In this document: one piece after another, positions 1 through 9,760 of the stretch
How positions within the stretch are numbered: position 1 is the stretch's first letter
Layout: each line of letters opens with the position of its first letter
DNA from: Rhodobacterales bacterium HKCCE2091
GTDB taxonomy: Bacteria > Pseudomonadota > Alphaproteobacteria > Rhodobacterales > Rhodobacteraceae
Direction: 5' to 3'
NCBI GenBank assembly: GCA_015689685.1
Contig: WVSL01000020.1
Location: forward strand, 21,402-85,401
DNA length: 64,000 nucleotides
Position numbers and translations under genes: made by a program
The notes under the pieces: generated by a model
Told to the model about the DNA's origin: nothing
Database searches by the model: none
The model's input: the letters and a program-made list of their open reading frames with translations, nothing else

Positions 1-1
1 C

Positions 2-289
2 GACCCCGAGGCGCTCGGCCTGTCGCTGATGGTGGTGATCCAGATCCGCGTCGCCCGCCACGATCCGGGCTGGCTCGACGCCTTCGCCCGCGTGATGTCG
101 GACATGCCCGAGATCCTCGGCGCCTGGCGGATGACAGGCGACCTCGACTACCTGATCCGCGCCCGCGTCGCCGACATGCGGGATTACGACCGGCTGTACC
201 AGCGGCTGATCCGGCGGCTGGACCTGTCCGATGTCTCCGCCAGCTTCGTGATGGAGGAGATCAAGGAGACCACCGCCCTGCCGCTCTGA
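2..289 (+). CDS. Lrp/AsnC-family regulator, C-terminal part (cut by window edge)
   Basis: The reading frame is open from base 2, so this is the 3' end of a longer gene; only about 95 residues are visible. They fit the Lrp/AsnC effector-binding RAM fold: a VVIQIRVAR strand, then a segment on averaging and deviation (MPEILGAWRMTGDLDYLIRA), ending SASFVMEEIKETTALPL, which matches the usual Lrp tail. The DNA-binding helix-turn-helix lies outside the window, so the effector and targets cannot be named. The next gene starts 38 bases downstream on the same strand. Confidence 0.85.
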   Translation, partial: DPEALGLSLMVVIQIRVARHDPGWLDAFARVMSDMPEILGAWRMTGDLDYLIRARVADMRDYDRLYQRLIRRLDLSDVSASFVMEEIKETTALPL

Positions 290-327
290 CCACTTGTGCT
301 GCGCCGCAGCATGTGGAGACTGGGGGC

Positions 328-939
328 ATGGCCGAGCCGCACAAACCGACCGACCACGCGCTCTGGGAAGACGCCTTCGCGTTCCTGCTCGGCACCGGGC
401 TGGTGGCGCTCGGCATCCAGTTCCTGGCCCACCTCGGGCTCATTACCGGGCAGACGGCGGGGCTGGCCGTTCTGCTCAGCTACCTCACCGGCTGGTCCTT
501 CGGCGCGCTGTTCTTCGTGGTCAACCTGCCGTTCTACATCCTCGCCTGGACCCGGCTCGGCCCGCGCTTCACGGTCAAGACGGTGATCGCGGTGGCGATG
601 CTGTCGATCCTGTCAGAGCTTTACCCGCACCTGATCCGGTTCGACCATCTCGACCCGGTCCTGGGGGCGCTCCTGGCCGGCGGCAGCATGGGGCTCGGGC
701 TCATCGCCATCTTCCGCCACGGCGCGTCGCTCGGCGGGATCGGCGTCCTGGCCCTGTGGTTGCAGGAACGCGCCGGGATACAGGCGGGATGGGTGCAGCT
801 CGGCTTCGACGCGGTGCTGTTCCTCGCGGCCTTCGCCGCGCTGCCGTGGAAGGTGGTGCTGCTGTCGCTGCTCGGCGCGGCGATCGTCAACCTGATCGTC
901 GCCGTGAACCACCGCCGGGACAGGTATATCGGGCGCTAG
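328..939 (+). CDS. YitT-family integral membrane protein
   Basis: A 203-residue hydrophobic protein with five to six predicted membrane segments (for example LLGTGLVALGIQFLAHLG near residue 19 and VVLLSLLGAAIVNLIVAV near the end). The GTAGLAVLLSYLTG-like stretch and the length fit the short YitT/DUF161 proteins, which are membrane proteins of unproven transport role. I chose the ATG at 328, which has a GGAG 9 bases upstream; a GTG at 313 would add five residues. It follows the Lrp-type regulator closely and could be co-transcribed with it. Function is not established by sequence. Confidence 0.8.
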   Translation: MAEPHKPTDHALWEDAFAFLLGTGLVALGIQFLAHLGLITGQTAGLAVLLSYLTGWSFGALFFVVNLPFYILAWTRLGPRFTVKTVIAVAMLSILSELYPHLIRFDHLDPVLGALLAGGSMGLGLIAIFRHGASLGGIGVLALWLQERAGIQAGWVQLGFDAVLFLAAFAALPWKVVLLSLLGAAIVNLIVAVNHRRDRYIGR

Positions 940-984
940 GGCAGACGGCCCCGCCCGCCCCGTCGCGCCGCCCGCCGAGGGCGC

Positions 985-1275
985 CTACTCCATCGCCTCG
1001 ATCAGGACGAGGTCGCGTTCCGCCGCGCCACGGGCGTGGCTCAGCGCCTCCTGGTAGGTCTCCGACTCGTAGCAGGCATCCGCGGCCTCGAGGCTCGGGA
1101 ACACCGCGACGACGTTGCGGAAATGGGCGCGGCCCTCCTTCTGGATCGCGCGGCCGCCGCGGGCGAGGAAGGACCCGCCATGTTCCGCGATCGCCTTCCC
1201 GGCGAGTTCCGCGTAGCGCGAATAGGCCGCGTCGTCGGTGACGGTCACGTGAGCGACCCAGTAGGCTTTCGGCAT
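985..1275 (-). CDS. DUF1330 family protein
   Basis: A 96-residue protein with the typical DUF1330 opening (PKAYWVAHVTVTD) and the conserved middle GGSFLARGGRAIQKEG. DUF1330 is a small dimeric ferredoxin-like fold (ABM-type) of unknown biochemical role. The start codon lies only three bases after the alaS stop codon on the same strand, so the two are almost certainly one transcript. No catalytic assignment is possible from sequence. Confidence 0.9.
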   Translation of the reverse strand: MPKAYWVAHVTVTDDAAYSRYAELAGKAIAEHGGSFLARGGRAIQKEGRAHFRNVVAVFPSLEAADACYESETYQEALSHARGAAERDLVLIEAME

Positions 1276-1278
1276 GGC

Positions 1279-3939
1279 TCAGGCTCCTTCGAGAACGGCA
1301 CGGGCGGCCGCTATGGCATCAGGCGCGTTCGCGGCGTCCTTGCCGCCGCCCTGGGCGAGGTCGGGCCGCCCGCCGCCGCCCTTGCCGCCGAGCTTCTCCA
1401 CCGCCGCGCGGACGAGGTCCACGGCGCTGACCTTCGCGGTCAGGTCGTCGGTGACGCCCGCCGCGACGGCGGCCTTGCCGTCGGCATCCGCGATCAGCAG
1501 CACCACGCCCGACCCGATCCGGTCCTTGTGGGCGTCGATCAGCCCGGGAAGATCCTTGCCGGTGACGCCGGACAGCGACTGTCCAACAAAGGAAATTCCA
1601 TTGATTTCCTCGGCTTCCGCGGCGTTCTTCGCGTTGCCTCCGCCCGCCATCGCAAGCTGCTGGCGAAGCTGCGCGACCTCGTTCTGAAGCGACTTCCGCT
1701 CCTCGACCAGCGCCTTCACCCGGCCCGCGGCGTCGTCGCGGGTCTTCAGCGTCTCCTCGATCTCGGACAACGCCACGTCACGCGCGCGAAGGGCGGACAG
1801 CGCGGCCTCGCCGGTCAGCGCCTCGATCCGCCGCACGCCGGCGGAGGACGCGGCCTCCTGCGTCAGCACGAACAGCCCGATGTCGCCGGTGTTGCGCACA
1901 TGCGTCCCGCCGCACAGTTCCAGCGAATAGGTCCGCCCGTCGAGCCCCTTGCCCGATCCGTCGAGCGTGCCCATCGACACGACCCGCACCTCGTCGCCGT
2001 ACTTCTCGCCGAACAGCGCCTGCGCGCCGAGGCCGCGGGCGGCATCCGGCGTCATGATCCGCGTCTCGACCGGCGCGTTCTGGCGGATGAAGGCGTTCAC
2101 CTCGCGCTCGACGGTGCCGTATTCCTGCGGCGTCAGCGGCTTGGCGTGGCTGAAATCGAAGCGCAGGCGGTCGGGCGCGTTGAGGCTGCCCCGCTGCGCG
2201 ACGTGGTCGCCGAGGGTGCGCCGCAGTGCCTCGTGCAACAGGTGCGTGGCCGAATGGTTCGCCCGGATCGCGGTGCGGCGATCGTGTTCGACGGCCAGCT
2301 GCGCCGCCTGCCCGGTCTCGATCACGCCCTCGGTCACCTCCGCGATGTGCAGGAAGGCGCCGGCCACCTTCTTCGTGTCGGTCACGCGGGCGGCACCGGT
2401 ATCCGTGCGGATCGTGCCGGTATCACCGACCTGCCCGCCGGCCTCTGCGTAGAACGGGGTCTGGTTCACGAGGATCGTGACCGCGTCGCCCTTGCCCGCC
2501 TTGTCGACGGCCGTGCCCTCGACCACGAGACCCTGCACCTGCGCCTCCGCCACCTCGGTGTCGTAACCCAGGAACTCGGTGGAGCCGTTGCGTTCCACGA
2601 AGTCGTACCAGATCGTCGCGTCCGCGGTCTCGCCCGAGCCGGACCATGCCGCACGGGCCTTCGCCTTCTGCTCCGCCATCGCCGCGTCGAAGCCGGCGAC
2701 GTCCACGCCCCGGCCCTTCTCGCGGAGGGCGTCCTGCGTCAGGTCGAGCGGGAAGCCGTAGGTGTCATACAGCTTGAACGCCGTCCCGCCGGGCAGGTCC
2801 GCGCCCTCGGGCAGACCGCCGAGCTCCTCGTCGAGAAGCCGCAGCCCCCGGTCCAGCGTGGTACGGAAGCGTTCCTCTTCCAGCTTGAGCGTCTCGGTGA
2901 TGAGCGGCTGCGCGCGGCCGAGTTCCGGGTAGGCCTGCCCCATCTGCCCGACCAGCGCGGGCACCAGCCGGTACATCAGCGGGTCCTTCGCGCCCAGGAG
3001 CGCGGCGTGGCGCATGGCTCGCCGCATGATCCGCCGCAGCACGTATCCCCGGCCCTCGTTCGACGGCATCACCCCGTCCGCGATCAGGAAGCTCGTGGAC
3101 CGCAGGTGATCCGCGATCACCCGGTGATGCACGTTGCCCGGCCCGTCGGGGTCGGTGGAGGAAGCGTGGGCCGATGCCTCGATCAGCGAGCGCATCAGGT
3201 CGGTGTCGTAATTGTCGTGCTTGCCCTGCAAGAGCGCGCCGATCCGCTCCAGCCCCATGCCGGTGTCGATCGACTGCATGTCGAGTTCCCGCATCGAGCC
3301 GTCCTCGAACTGCTCGTTCTGCATAAAGACGACGTTCCAGATCTCGATGAAGCGGTCGCCGTCCTCGTCCGGGCTGCCCGGGGGGCCGCCGGGGATGTGG
3401 TCGCCGTGGTCGTAGAAGATCTCGGTGCAGGGGCCGCAGGGGCCGGTCGGGCCCATCTGCCAGAAGTTGTCCGAGGTCGCGATGCGGATGATCCGGTCCT
3501 CGGGCACACCGACCTTCTTCCACAGTTCGAACGCCTCGTCGTCGGTGTGGTAGACCGTGGTCAGGAGCCGCGACTTGTCGATGCCGAAATCGCCGGTGAT
3601 GAGTTCCCAGGCGAATGGGATGGCCTCGAACTTGAAGTAGTCGCCGAAGCTGAAATTCCCGAGCATCTCGAAGAAGGTGTGATGCCGCGCAGTGTAGCCC
3701 ACGTTGTCGAGGTCGTTGTGCTTGCCCCCCGCCCGCACGCATTTCTGCGCGGTCGTGGCGCGGGTGTAATCGCGGTGCTCGACCCCGGTGAACAGGTTCT
3801 TGAACTGCACCATGCCCGAGTTGACGAACATCAGCGTCGGGTCGTTCCGCGGCACCAGCGGAGAGGACGGCACCACCTCGTGCCCGTTGCGGGCGAAGTA
3901 GTCGAGGAAGGTGGAGCGGATATCGTTGAGGCTGACCAT
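1279..3939 (-). CDS. alaS: Alanine--tRNA ligase
   Basis: An 886-residue alanyl-tRNA synthetase, the family's usual full length. The class II aminoacylation domain is at the N-terminus ([19 protein letters not shown], then [11 protein letters not shown] and [11 protein letters not shown]), followed by the tRNA-recognition part. The editing domain carries both zinc/deacylation motifs ([12 protein letters not shown] and CGGTHV). The C-terminal Ala part ends in a [16 protein letters not shown] stretch, the conserved DHHA1-type tail. The start at 3939 was chosen because MVSLNDIR is the conserved N-terminus; the reading frame continues upstream but that extension has no homology-like character. It forms an operon with the DUF1330 gene downstream. 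Confidence 0.99.
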   Translation of the reverse strand: MVSLNDIRSTFLDYFARNGHEVVPSSPLVPRNDPTLMFVNSGMVQFKNLFTGVEHRDYTRATTAQKCVRAGGKHNDLDNVGYTARHHTFFEMLGNFSFGDYFKFEAIPFAWELITGDFGIDKSRLLTTVYHTDDEAFELWKKVGVPEDRIIRIATSDNFWQMGPTGPCGPCTEIFYDHGDHIPGGPPGSPDEDGDRFIEIWNVVFMQNEQFEDGSMRELDMQSIDTGMGLERIGALLQGKHDNYDTDLMRSLIEASAHASSTDPDGPGNVHHRVIADHLRSTSFLIADGVMPSNEGRGYVLRRIMRRAMRHAALLGAKDPLMYRLVPALVGQMGQAYPELGRAQPLITETLKLEEERFRTTLDRGLRLLDEELGGLPEGADLPGGTAFKLYDTYGFPLDLTQDALREKGRGVDVAGFDAAMAEQKAKARAAWSGSGETADATIWYDFVERNGSTEFLGYDTEVAEAQVQGLVVEGTAVDKAGKGDAVTILVNQTPFYAEAGGQVGDTGTIRTDTGAARVTDTKKVAGAFLHIAEVTEGVIETGQAAQLAVEHDRRTAIRANHSATHLLHEALRRTLGDHVAQRGSLNAPDRLRFDFSHAKPLTPQEYGTVEREVNAFIRQNAPVETRIMTPDAARGLGAQALFGEKYGDEVRVVSMGTLDGSGKGLDGRTYSLELCGGTHVRNTGDIGLFVLTQEAASSAGVRRIEALTGEAALSALRARDVALSEIEETLKTRDDAAGRVKALVEERKSLQNEVAQLRQQLAMAGGGNAKNAAEAEEINGISFVGQSLSGVTGKDLPGLIDAHKDRIGSGVVLLIADADGKAAVAAGVTDDLTAKVSAVDLVRAAVEKLGGKGGGGRPDLAQGGGKDAANAPDAIAAARAVLEGA

Positions 3940-4016
3940 CGGCGGCGGACCCGTGAAGCGGCGTTGTCCGCGCGGTGTAGCGCCGCGCCGGGGGCCTTGT
4001 CCATGCCGCGCGGGGC

Positions 4017-5393
4017 TTACGGCTCCGCCCAGAGCTCCGCCGTGGCGCCGAGGTAGCCCGACCAGGCGAACCAGTAGGCGATGTGGCCCGCGACACGCGG
4101 CGCGCGCGCGCCGTCGGGCGCGACCAGCGCCTCCTCGGTCAGGGTCCATCGCTGCCCGCCCGCGTTCAGCTCCGCGTCGAATTCCAGCTCGCCCCGGTCG
4201 TAGGCGCGGACGGTGCGGGTTTCGGCGTCTCCGACGAGGACGAGGTTGGTGAAGCCGACGCTGTCGTTGATGACTCGCCCGCCCGCGAAGGCCTCCAGCG
4301 GCCACGCCTTCGCCCCGCCGGCCAGCCGCACGCCGAAGACGTAATCCTTCACCTCGTGTTCCTCCCCGCCGGCGAGCGCGGGGAACATCAGCTCGTCCGA
4401 GGCGAAGTAGTCGCGGTAGACCACGCCAGAGCCATAGTCGCGGTCGTGGCCGGTTTCGAGCGCGAGGACGGTGGTGCCGGGGTTCTGGTCGCGCCAGCGG
4501 GACCATTCGGTGATGACCACCGGGCGCTGTTGCAGGACGATGCCGGAATGGGCCAGTTCGCCGGAGACCGGCTCCCCGGTGAACTGGTTCCAGAGCGAGT
4601 TGGTCTGCCGGTCGAACATCAGCTTGTTGGACCGATAGAGAAACCCCGAGGAGCCAAAGACGAAGGGCTCCGCCGCGGCCTCGCGCGCGGTCTCGAACAG
4701 GATGCCCGCGCCGCAGAGCGTGCAGTAGGCGAGCGCCACGGGCACGCCGCCGATCGTGTCGTTGAACATCTCGTGCCAGCCCATGATCCGCAGCGGGTAG
4801 GCCCTGACATCGCCCTCGATCTCGACGCCGAAGACGAGGTCGTCGTCGAGCAGGTAGTCCGCCTCCGCCGCGTCGATCATGACGGGGGTGTCGAGGGACG
4901 GGATGCCGTCCTTCGCGACCCCGCCCCAGGTGACTTCCTCGAACCGGATCCGCATCGCGCCGGGGGCGATGTGCGCGGGGTCGAGGAACACGTCGAAATT
5001 CGGGTCGATCGACAGAAAGACCCGCCGCTTGAAGTCAAAATAGGCCGGGTGCGAGACGACCTCGGGGTTGGCTTCCTGCCACAGCATCCAGTCGAACCAT
5101 CCCTCGCGCGGCTCGCCCGTCAGGGCCGTGAGCGCCGCGTCGAAGGCGCTGCCCGGCGCGCGGGAATACCGGCGGGCGAAGATCAGCGATGACACGAGGT
5201 CGGTACCGCCCCGGTCCGCGATCGCGTCCAGCGCGGCGCGGGTGATCGCCGGGTCGCGGCGGATCAGGTCCCCGATCAGGGTCTCCGCCGCCGGGCCATC
5301 GGCTTCCTGGGCGCGCAGGGCGCGCGGGATGGTCAGCGCTGCGGGGGCGAAGGCCGCGGGGGCGGCGAGCAGTCGGCGGCGGGTGATGGTCAT
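4017..5393 (-). CDS. DUF3179 domain-containing exported protein
   Basis: A 458-residue protein. The N-terminus ([20 protein letters not shown]) looks like a Tat-type signal peptide with twin arginines and an A-rich core ending near RAQ, so export is likely. The body holds the DUF3179 signature: [12 protein letters not shown], with the CxxC-like cysteine pair, and [20 protein letters not shown]. The family is common in bacteria and has no proven function. The ATG at 5393 has a GGAGG eight bases upstream; a further in-frame start lies 14 codons earlier but lacks this support. It lies downstream of recA on the same strand with an 86-base gap. Confidence 0.88.
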   Translation of the reverse strand: MTITRRRLLAAPAAFAPAALTIPRALRAQEADGPAAETLIGDLIRRDPAITRAALDAIADRGGTDLVSSLIFARRYSRAPGSAFDAALTALTGEPREGWFDWMLWQEANPEVVSHPAYFDFKRRVFLSIDPNFDVFLDPAHIAPGAMRIRFEEVTWGGVAKDGIPSLDTPVMIDAAEADYLLDDDLVFGVEIEGDVRAYPLRIMGWHEMFNDTIGGVPVALAYCTLCGAGILFETAREAAAEPFVFGSSGFLYRSNKLMFDRQTNSLWNQFTGEPVSGELAHSGIVLQQRPVVITEWSRWRDQNPGTTVLALETGHDRDYGSGVVYRDYFASDELMFPALAGGEEHEVKDYVFGVRLAGGAKAWPLEAFAGGRVINDSVGFTNLVLVGDAETRTVRAYDRGELEFDAELNAGGQRWTLTEEALVAPDGARAPRVAGHIAYWFAWSGYLGATAELWAEP

Positions 5394-5479
5394 GGCGATC
5401 CTCCGGGTCTGGCGCGGAGGATCGCAGGTTTTCACGTCACGTCGGCATCACGAGACGGTCAGGTGACGCAGGCGTGATC

Positions 5480-6550
5480 TCAGTCCTCCTCGACCATGTC
5501 GGAGTCTTCCTCCGACATGCCGAAATCGAGCCCGTGGGAGGCGCGGATCTTGTCCTCGATCTCGTAGGCGATGTCAGGATTGTCGCGCAGGAACTGCTTG
5601 GCGTTCTCGCGCCCCTGCCCGATCCGCTCGTCGCCGTAGGAGAACCACGACCCAGATTTCTCCACCACGCCGGCCTTCACGCCCATGTCGACGAGCTCGC
5701 CCATCTTGGAGATGCCCTCGCCATACATGATGTCGAACTCGACCTGCTTGAACGGCGGCGCGACCTTGTTCTTGACCACCTTCACGCGGGTCTGGTTGCC
5801 GACGACCTCGTCGCGATCCTTGATCGAGCCGATGCGGCGGATGTCGAGCCGGACGGAGGAGTAGAACTTCAGCGCGTTGCCGCCGGTCGTGGTCTCGGGC
5901 GAGCCGAACATGACGCCGATCTTCATCCGGATCTGGTTGATGAAGATGACCATGCAGTTGGACCGCGAGATCGAGCCCGTCAGCTTGCGCATCGCCTGGC
6001 TCATCAGCCGGGCATGGACGCCGACGGAGCTGTCGCCCATGTCGCCTTCCAGTTCCGACTTCGGGGTCAGGGCGGCGACGGAGTCTACGACGACGAGGTT
6101 CACGGCGCCCGAGCGGACGAGCGTGTCGGTAATCTCCAGCGCCTGTTCGCCGGTATCGGGCTGCGAGATCAGCAATTCGTCGAGATCGACGCCGAGCTTC
6201 TTGGCATAGAGCGGGTCGAGCGCGTGTTCGGCGTCGACGAAGGCGCAAACCCCACCCTTCTTCTGCTCCTCCGCCACGACGTGGAGCGTGAGCGTGGTCT
6301 TGCCGGAGCTTTCCGGGCCGTAGATCTCGATGATCCGGCCCTTCGGCAGGCCGCCGATCCCGAGCGCGATATCGAGCCCGAGCGAGCCCGTGGACGTCGC
6401 CTCGATGTCCTTGATCGGGTTGTCGCCACCGAGCTTCATGATGGAGCCCTTGCCGAACTGGCGTTCGATCTGTGCGAGCGCGCTGTCGAGCGCCTTCTGC
6501 TTGTCCGAGGACATCTTGTCGGTCATGTCGAGGAGGTTCGCCGTTGCCAT
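5480..6550 (-). CDS. recA: Recombinase RecA
   Basis: A 356-residue RecA. Visible signatures are the Walker A loop [10 protein letters not shown], the Walker B region [15 protein letters not shown], the L2 loop region [20 protein letters not shown], and an acidic C-terminal tail ([11 protein letters not shown]) that normally tunes DNA binding. It drives homologous recombination and activates LexA self-cleavage in the SOS response. Two SOS-type boxes lie 50-95 bases upstream (listed separately), which implies LexA control. It is divergent from the sulfotransferase-like gene at 6734. Confidence 0.99.
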   Translation of the reverse strand: MATANLLDMTDKMSSDKQKALDSALAQIERQFGKGSIMKLGGDNPIKDIEATSTGSLGLDIALGIGGLPKGRIIEIYGPESSGKTTLTLHVVAEEQKKGGVCAFVDAEHALDPLYAKKLGVDLDELLISQPDTGEQALEITDTLVRSGAVNLVVVDSVAALTPKSELEGDMGDSSVGVHARLMSQAMRKLTGSISRSNCMVIFINQIRMKIGVMFGSPETTTGGNALKFYSSVRLDIRRIGSIKDRDEVVGNQTRVKVVKNKVAPPFKQVEFDIMYGEGISKMGELVDMGVKAGVVEKSGSWFSYGDERIGQGRENAKQFLRDNPDIAYEIEDKIRASHGLDFGMSEEDSDMVEED

Positions 6551-6600
6551 GCTTCCTGGTCCTTATCTCATGCCGCCGCGGGGGCGGCAACGTTGCCTGT

Positions 6601-6615
6601 GTTCGCCTCTTGTTC
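6601..6615 (-). promoter_or_regulatory. LexA (SOS) box of recA
   Basis: Read toward recA the site is GAACAAGAGGCGAAC, a perfect GAAC-N7-GAAC direct repeat, the known LexA box of Rhodobacterales and Rhizobiales. It sits 51 bases before the recA start codon. A possible promoter (TTGATA, 16 bases, GCTAAC, reading toward recA) lies just upstream of it, so a bound LexA would overlap the transcription start region. Confidence 0.9.
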
Positions 6616-6629
6616 CCCTGCCCGTTAGC

Positions 6630-6644
6630 AAACAAAGCGCGAAC
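6630..6644 (-). promoter_or_regulatory. Imperfect second LexA-like box
   Basis: Read toward recA this is GTTC-N7-GTTT, one base away from the GTTC-N7-GTTC form of the alphaproteobacterial SOS box. It lies 14 bases beyond the perfect site and overlaps the candidate promoter. It could be a weaker second LexA site or chance similarity; only the perfect box is a confident call. Confidence 0.45.
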
Positions 6645-6733
6645 ATATCAAGTAAATTCTTGTATCTCCTGCCTAATCCGGGGAGGGTTAACGCGCCGTT
6701 TACGTCCGGTCCGGCGCCTTGGGAAATCTGTGC

Positions 6734-7339
6734 ATGCTGGTGTTCTGGAAGGAAAAACTGGTCCTGCTGGCGGTTCCCAAGACGGGAACCACGGCGCTGG
6801 AACGGGCACTGCTGCCGCGGGCGTCGATGGCGATTCTGGATCCGCCGGGCCTGAAGCACCTGTCGGCCCGCCGTTACCGCGCCGAGATCGAGCCGATGGT
6901 GACCGCGAAGGGCGCCGACCCGCACGAGACCGTCGCCGTGATCCGCGAGCCGATCGACTGGCTCGGGTCGTGGTACAGGTACCGCCGGCGGCCGCAGCTT
7001 CGCGGCCAGGAGGCCTCGACCGAGGGGATCGACTTCGACGGATTCGTGCGCGCCTGGATGACGCCGGAGCCGCCGCCCTTCGCCCGGGTCGGCAGCCAGG
7101 CGCGGTTCCTGACCGGCGGGCGCGGCCGGCTGATCGTGCGCCACCTCTTCGCCTACGAGGATTACGGCGCGCTGATCCGGTTCCTCGAGGACCGCTTCGG
7201 CACGCCGCTGGCGCCGGAGCCGGTCAACGTCTCGCCGCGGATGCCGCTGGTCCTGTCGGACGAGGTGGAGGCGGACCTGCGCCGCCACGCGGCGCACGAT
7301 TTCCGGCTCTGGGACCGGGCCCGCGCGGCGCGGGGCTGA
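6734..7339 (+). CDS. Sulfotransferase-like P-loop protein
   Basis: A 201-residue protein with the N-terminal phosphosulfate-binding-like loop VPKTGTTALERALL and a downstream REPIDWLGSWYRYRRR motif, which corresponds to the 3'-phosphate-binding region (RxPxxxxxSxY) of sulfotransferases. Rhodobacterales carry many short proteins of this kind, often mislabelled gamma-glutamyl kinase. The acceptor substrate is unknown. I chose the ATG at 6734; a TTG at 6719 is also open. It is divergent from recA, so the shared 180-base upstream region containing the SOS boxes may affect it. It converges on cckA, with only 16 bases between the two stop codons. Confidence 0.8.
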   Translation: MLVFWKEKLVLLAVPKTGTTALERALLPRASMAILDPPGLKHLSARRYRAEIEPMVTAKGADPHETVAVIREPIDWLGSWYRYRRRPQLRGQEASTEGIDFDGFVRAWMTPEPPPFARVGSQARFLTGGRGRLIVRHLFAYEDYGALIRFLEDRFGTPLAPEPVNVSPRMPLVLSDEVEADLRRHAAHDFRLWDRARAARG

Positions 7340-7355
7340 CCCGCGCGGCCGGCGC

Positions 7356-9662
7356 TCAGGGCACCTGGCGGCGCACGGTGTCGGACAGGTCGGCGAGCGA
7401 GAAGGGCTTGGCCAGGAACACCGCCTGCGGGATGTCGGGGAACTTGCCGTAGGCGTCCTCCGCGTAGCCCGACATGAACACGATGCCGACGTCGGGGCGG
7501 GACCTCAGCGCCTCCCGCACCCAGGTCGGGCCGTCGCGGCCGGGCATGATCATGTCGGTGACGAACACGTCGACTTCCAGCCCCTCGTCGTCGAGGATTT
7601 CCAGCGCGTGGTCGCCGCTTTCGGCCTCGACCACCGAGAATCCCTTGAGCTTCAGCGCCCGCGACGCGAAGGCGCGGACCGGGGCCTCGTCCTCGACCAG
7701 CAACACGACGCCGGTGCTCTCGCGCGGCATGGCAGCGGCCCCTGCCCGCGACGGCGCCTTCGGCGCGGGGGTCTCGGAGGGCCAGTCATGGGCCGGGAAG
7801 TAGAGCCGGAAGGTGGAGCCCGCGCCGACCACGCTGTCGGCGAAGATGTAGCCGCCGGACTGCTTGACGATGCCGTAGGCCATCGACAGGCCGAGCCCGG
7901 TGCCCTCGCCCACGGTCTTGGTGGTGTAGAACGGCTCGAATATCCGGACGATCCGGTCCTCGGGGATGCCGACGCCCTCGTCCGACACCTCGATCACAGC
8001 GTAGGTCCCCGTCGGCACCACCGCGTCGCCGCGCTGCATCGGCGCGTCGAGCCGTTCCATCCGGGTCACGATCCGGATCGGCCCGCCCTCGGGCATGGCG
8101 TCGCGGGCGTTCACCACGAGGTTCATCAGCACCTGGTCCAAGAGCCGCCGGTCGGCGCGGATCGGCTGCAGCGCCGGGTCCTGGCTGAGATGCAGGGTCA
8201 CCCGCTCGCCCACGAGCCGGTTCAGCAGGTGCGTGAGGTCGGCCATCGTGTCCCGCAGGTCGATCAGTTCCGGCTTCATCGTCTGCTTGCGCGAGAACGC
8301 GAGAAGCTGGCCGACGAGGCTCGCCGCGCGGTTGGCGTTCTGGTGGATCTGCACGAGGTCGGCGTAGTCGAGGTCGCCTTGGTCGTGGCGCAGGAGCAGG
8401 AGATCGCAATGCCCGGTGATCGCGGTCAGGAGGTTGTTGAAGTCGTGCGCAACGCCGCCCGCAAGCTCGCCGATCGCCTGCATCTTCTGGCTTTGCGCGA
8501 ACTGCTGTTGCAGCGATTGCAGGTCGGTCGCGTCCTGCAGCACGGCCAGGACCCGTGCCTCGCCGTCGTCCTGCACCCGGCCGAGCGTGATCTTGACCGA
8601 ACATTCGTCGGCCCGGAGCAGCGCGCGCACCACCTCGGGTCGGTTCGGCAGGCGATCCTCCAGGATGTCCTGCATCCAGTCCCGCACCAGCCGCCCCGGC
8701 CCCTCGACCACCTTGTCGAGCGTCAGTTCGGTCTGGCCCTCGGGCACGCCCAAGAGCGCGCGCGCGGCGGCGTTGCAGGACAGGATGCGCCCGTCCGCCC
8801 GCGCCAGAAGGGTCGGCACCGGCAGCACGTCCAGCATCCCGGCCGGAAGTGACAGGGACGGCCCGATATCGGGGCCCGGGATCGCGTAGATCTCGCGCCG
8901 TCCGTCACCGGTCGCGGCCTCGATCACCGTCGCCTCCACCGGACCGTCCGCGCCGGCGAGTTCCATCCGCGCGCCGGACATGACCTGCCGGTCGCCGAAG
9001 ATCGCCGCCAGCGACCGCGCGCGCTGGCCAAGCAGGTTGCGCATCGCGTCGTTCATCGACAGCACCGTGCCGTTCTGGCTGGCGAGCAGCATGGGCAGCG
9101 CGATGCCGTCGCCCTGCCGGGTCGCGACCGCCACGCCCTCGTCGATCCGCCAGAGCGCGCCGTCCCCGACCCGGTGCGTGGTCAGCCGGACATGGCCGTT
9201 GCGGGTGAACACCGTTTCCCGCGCCGACCCGGTTTCGGCCATGCCGGTTTCCTGCCGGAAGACGACCGCGGGCGCGTTCACGAGAAGACCGGACAGCGCC
9301 TTGACCACCGGCTGGCCCACGCGGTCGCCGAACCGGGCACGGGCGGCGGCGTTCTGCGCCACCACCACGCCGTCGGCGGCGGTGGCGAGGCACGGGGACG
9401 GGTCGTCGCCGATCATCCGCGACAGGTCCTGCGCGGCGAGCCCCTCCGCCGGGCGCGCACGCTGGTCGGCGGCGACGGCGTAGACGGCGAGAAGGAGGAT
9501 GGCACCGGCCGCGGCCAGGAGCGTGACAGAGACCAGCCCCGGAACCGGCATCAGCCCGACGAGGACGAGCGGCACGGCCAGAAGCCCGAGCACGATCGCC
9601 TGCCGCGGCAGCGCGGGCACGGTCAGGGCCGTCTTGCGGTCGATCGCCGCCTGGTCGGTCAC
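7356..9662 (-). CDS. cckA: Hybrid histidine kinase CckA
   Basis: A 768-residue hybrid kinase. Two membrane segments lie at about residues 22-65. PAS-like regions follow (about 80-380). The HisKA phosphoacceptor is H406 in GELAGGVAHDFNNLL. The HATPase domain has the N box (LMNLVVNARDAMPEGG) and the G boxes (DEGVGIPEDR, GEGTGLGLSMAYGIV). A C-terminal receiver domain starts near 652, with the phospho-aspartate at D703 (FVTDMIMP) and the conserved lysine in FLAKPFSL. This domain order and the AHDFNNLLTAITGHCDLLL motif are typical of CckA, which feeds the ChpT-CtrA cell-cycle/motility phosphorelay. chpT and ctrA are not in this window. Confidence 0.93.
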   Translation of the reverse strand: MTDQAAIDRKTALTVPALPRQAIVLGLLAVPLVLVGLMPVPGLVSVTLLAAAGAILLLAVYAVAADQRARPAEGLAAQDLSRMIGDDPSPCLATAADGVVVAQNAAARARFGDRVGQPVVKALSGLLVNAPAVVFRQETGMAETGSARETVFTRNGHVRLTTHRVGDGALWRIDEGVAVATRQGDGIALPMLLASQNGTVLSMNDAMRNLLGQRARSLAAIFGDRQVMSGARMELAGADGPVEATVIEAATGDGRREIYAIPGPDIGPSLSLPAGMLDVLPVPTLLARADGRILSCNAAARALLGVPEGQTELTLDKVVEGPGRLVRDWMQDILEDRLPNRPEVVRALLRADECSVKITLGRVQDDGEARVLAVLQDATDLQSLQQQFAQSQKMQAIGELAGGVAHDFNNLLTAITGHCDLLLLRHDQGDLDYADLVQIHQNANRAASLVGQLLAFSRKQTMKPELIDLRDTMADLTHLLNRLVGERVTLHLSQDPALQPIRADRRLLDQVLMNLVVNARDAMPEGGPIRIVTRMERLDAPMQRGDAVVPTGTYAVIEVSDEGVGIPEDRIVRIFEPFYTTKTVGEGTGLGLSMAYGIVKQSGGYIFADSVVGAGSTFRLYFPAHDWPSETPAPKAPSRAGAAAMPRESTGVVLLVEDEAPVRAFASRALKLKGFSVVEAESGDHALEILDDEGLEVDVFVTDMIMPGRDGPTWVREALRSRPDVGIVFMSGYAEDAYGKFPDIPQAVFLAKPFSLADLSDTVRRQVP

Positions 9663-9760
9663 CGCATCCTCCGGTCAAGATTCGGCGCGGAGTGTCGCCG
9701 AATATTCGTTAATCGGCTGTTAATGCTGCGCGCGACGGGCGGTTCTGTCCAGTCTTTCGC

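Noticed and set aside
1036..4056. Long plus-strand open frame opposite alaS
   Set aside because: It is the antisense shadow of alaS: very rich in Arg, Gly, Ala, His and Val with no domain, as expected from high-GC codon bias.
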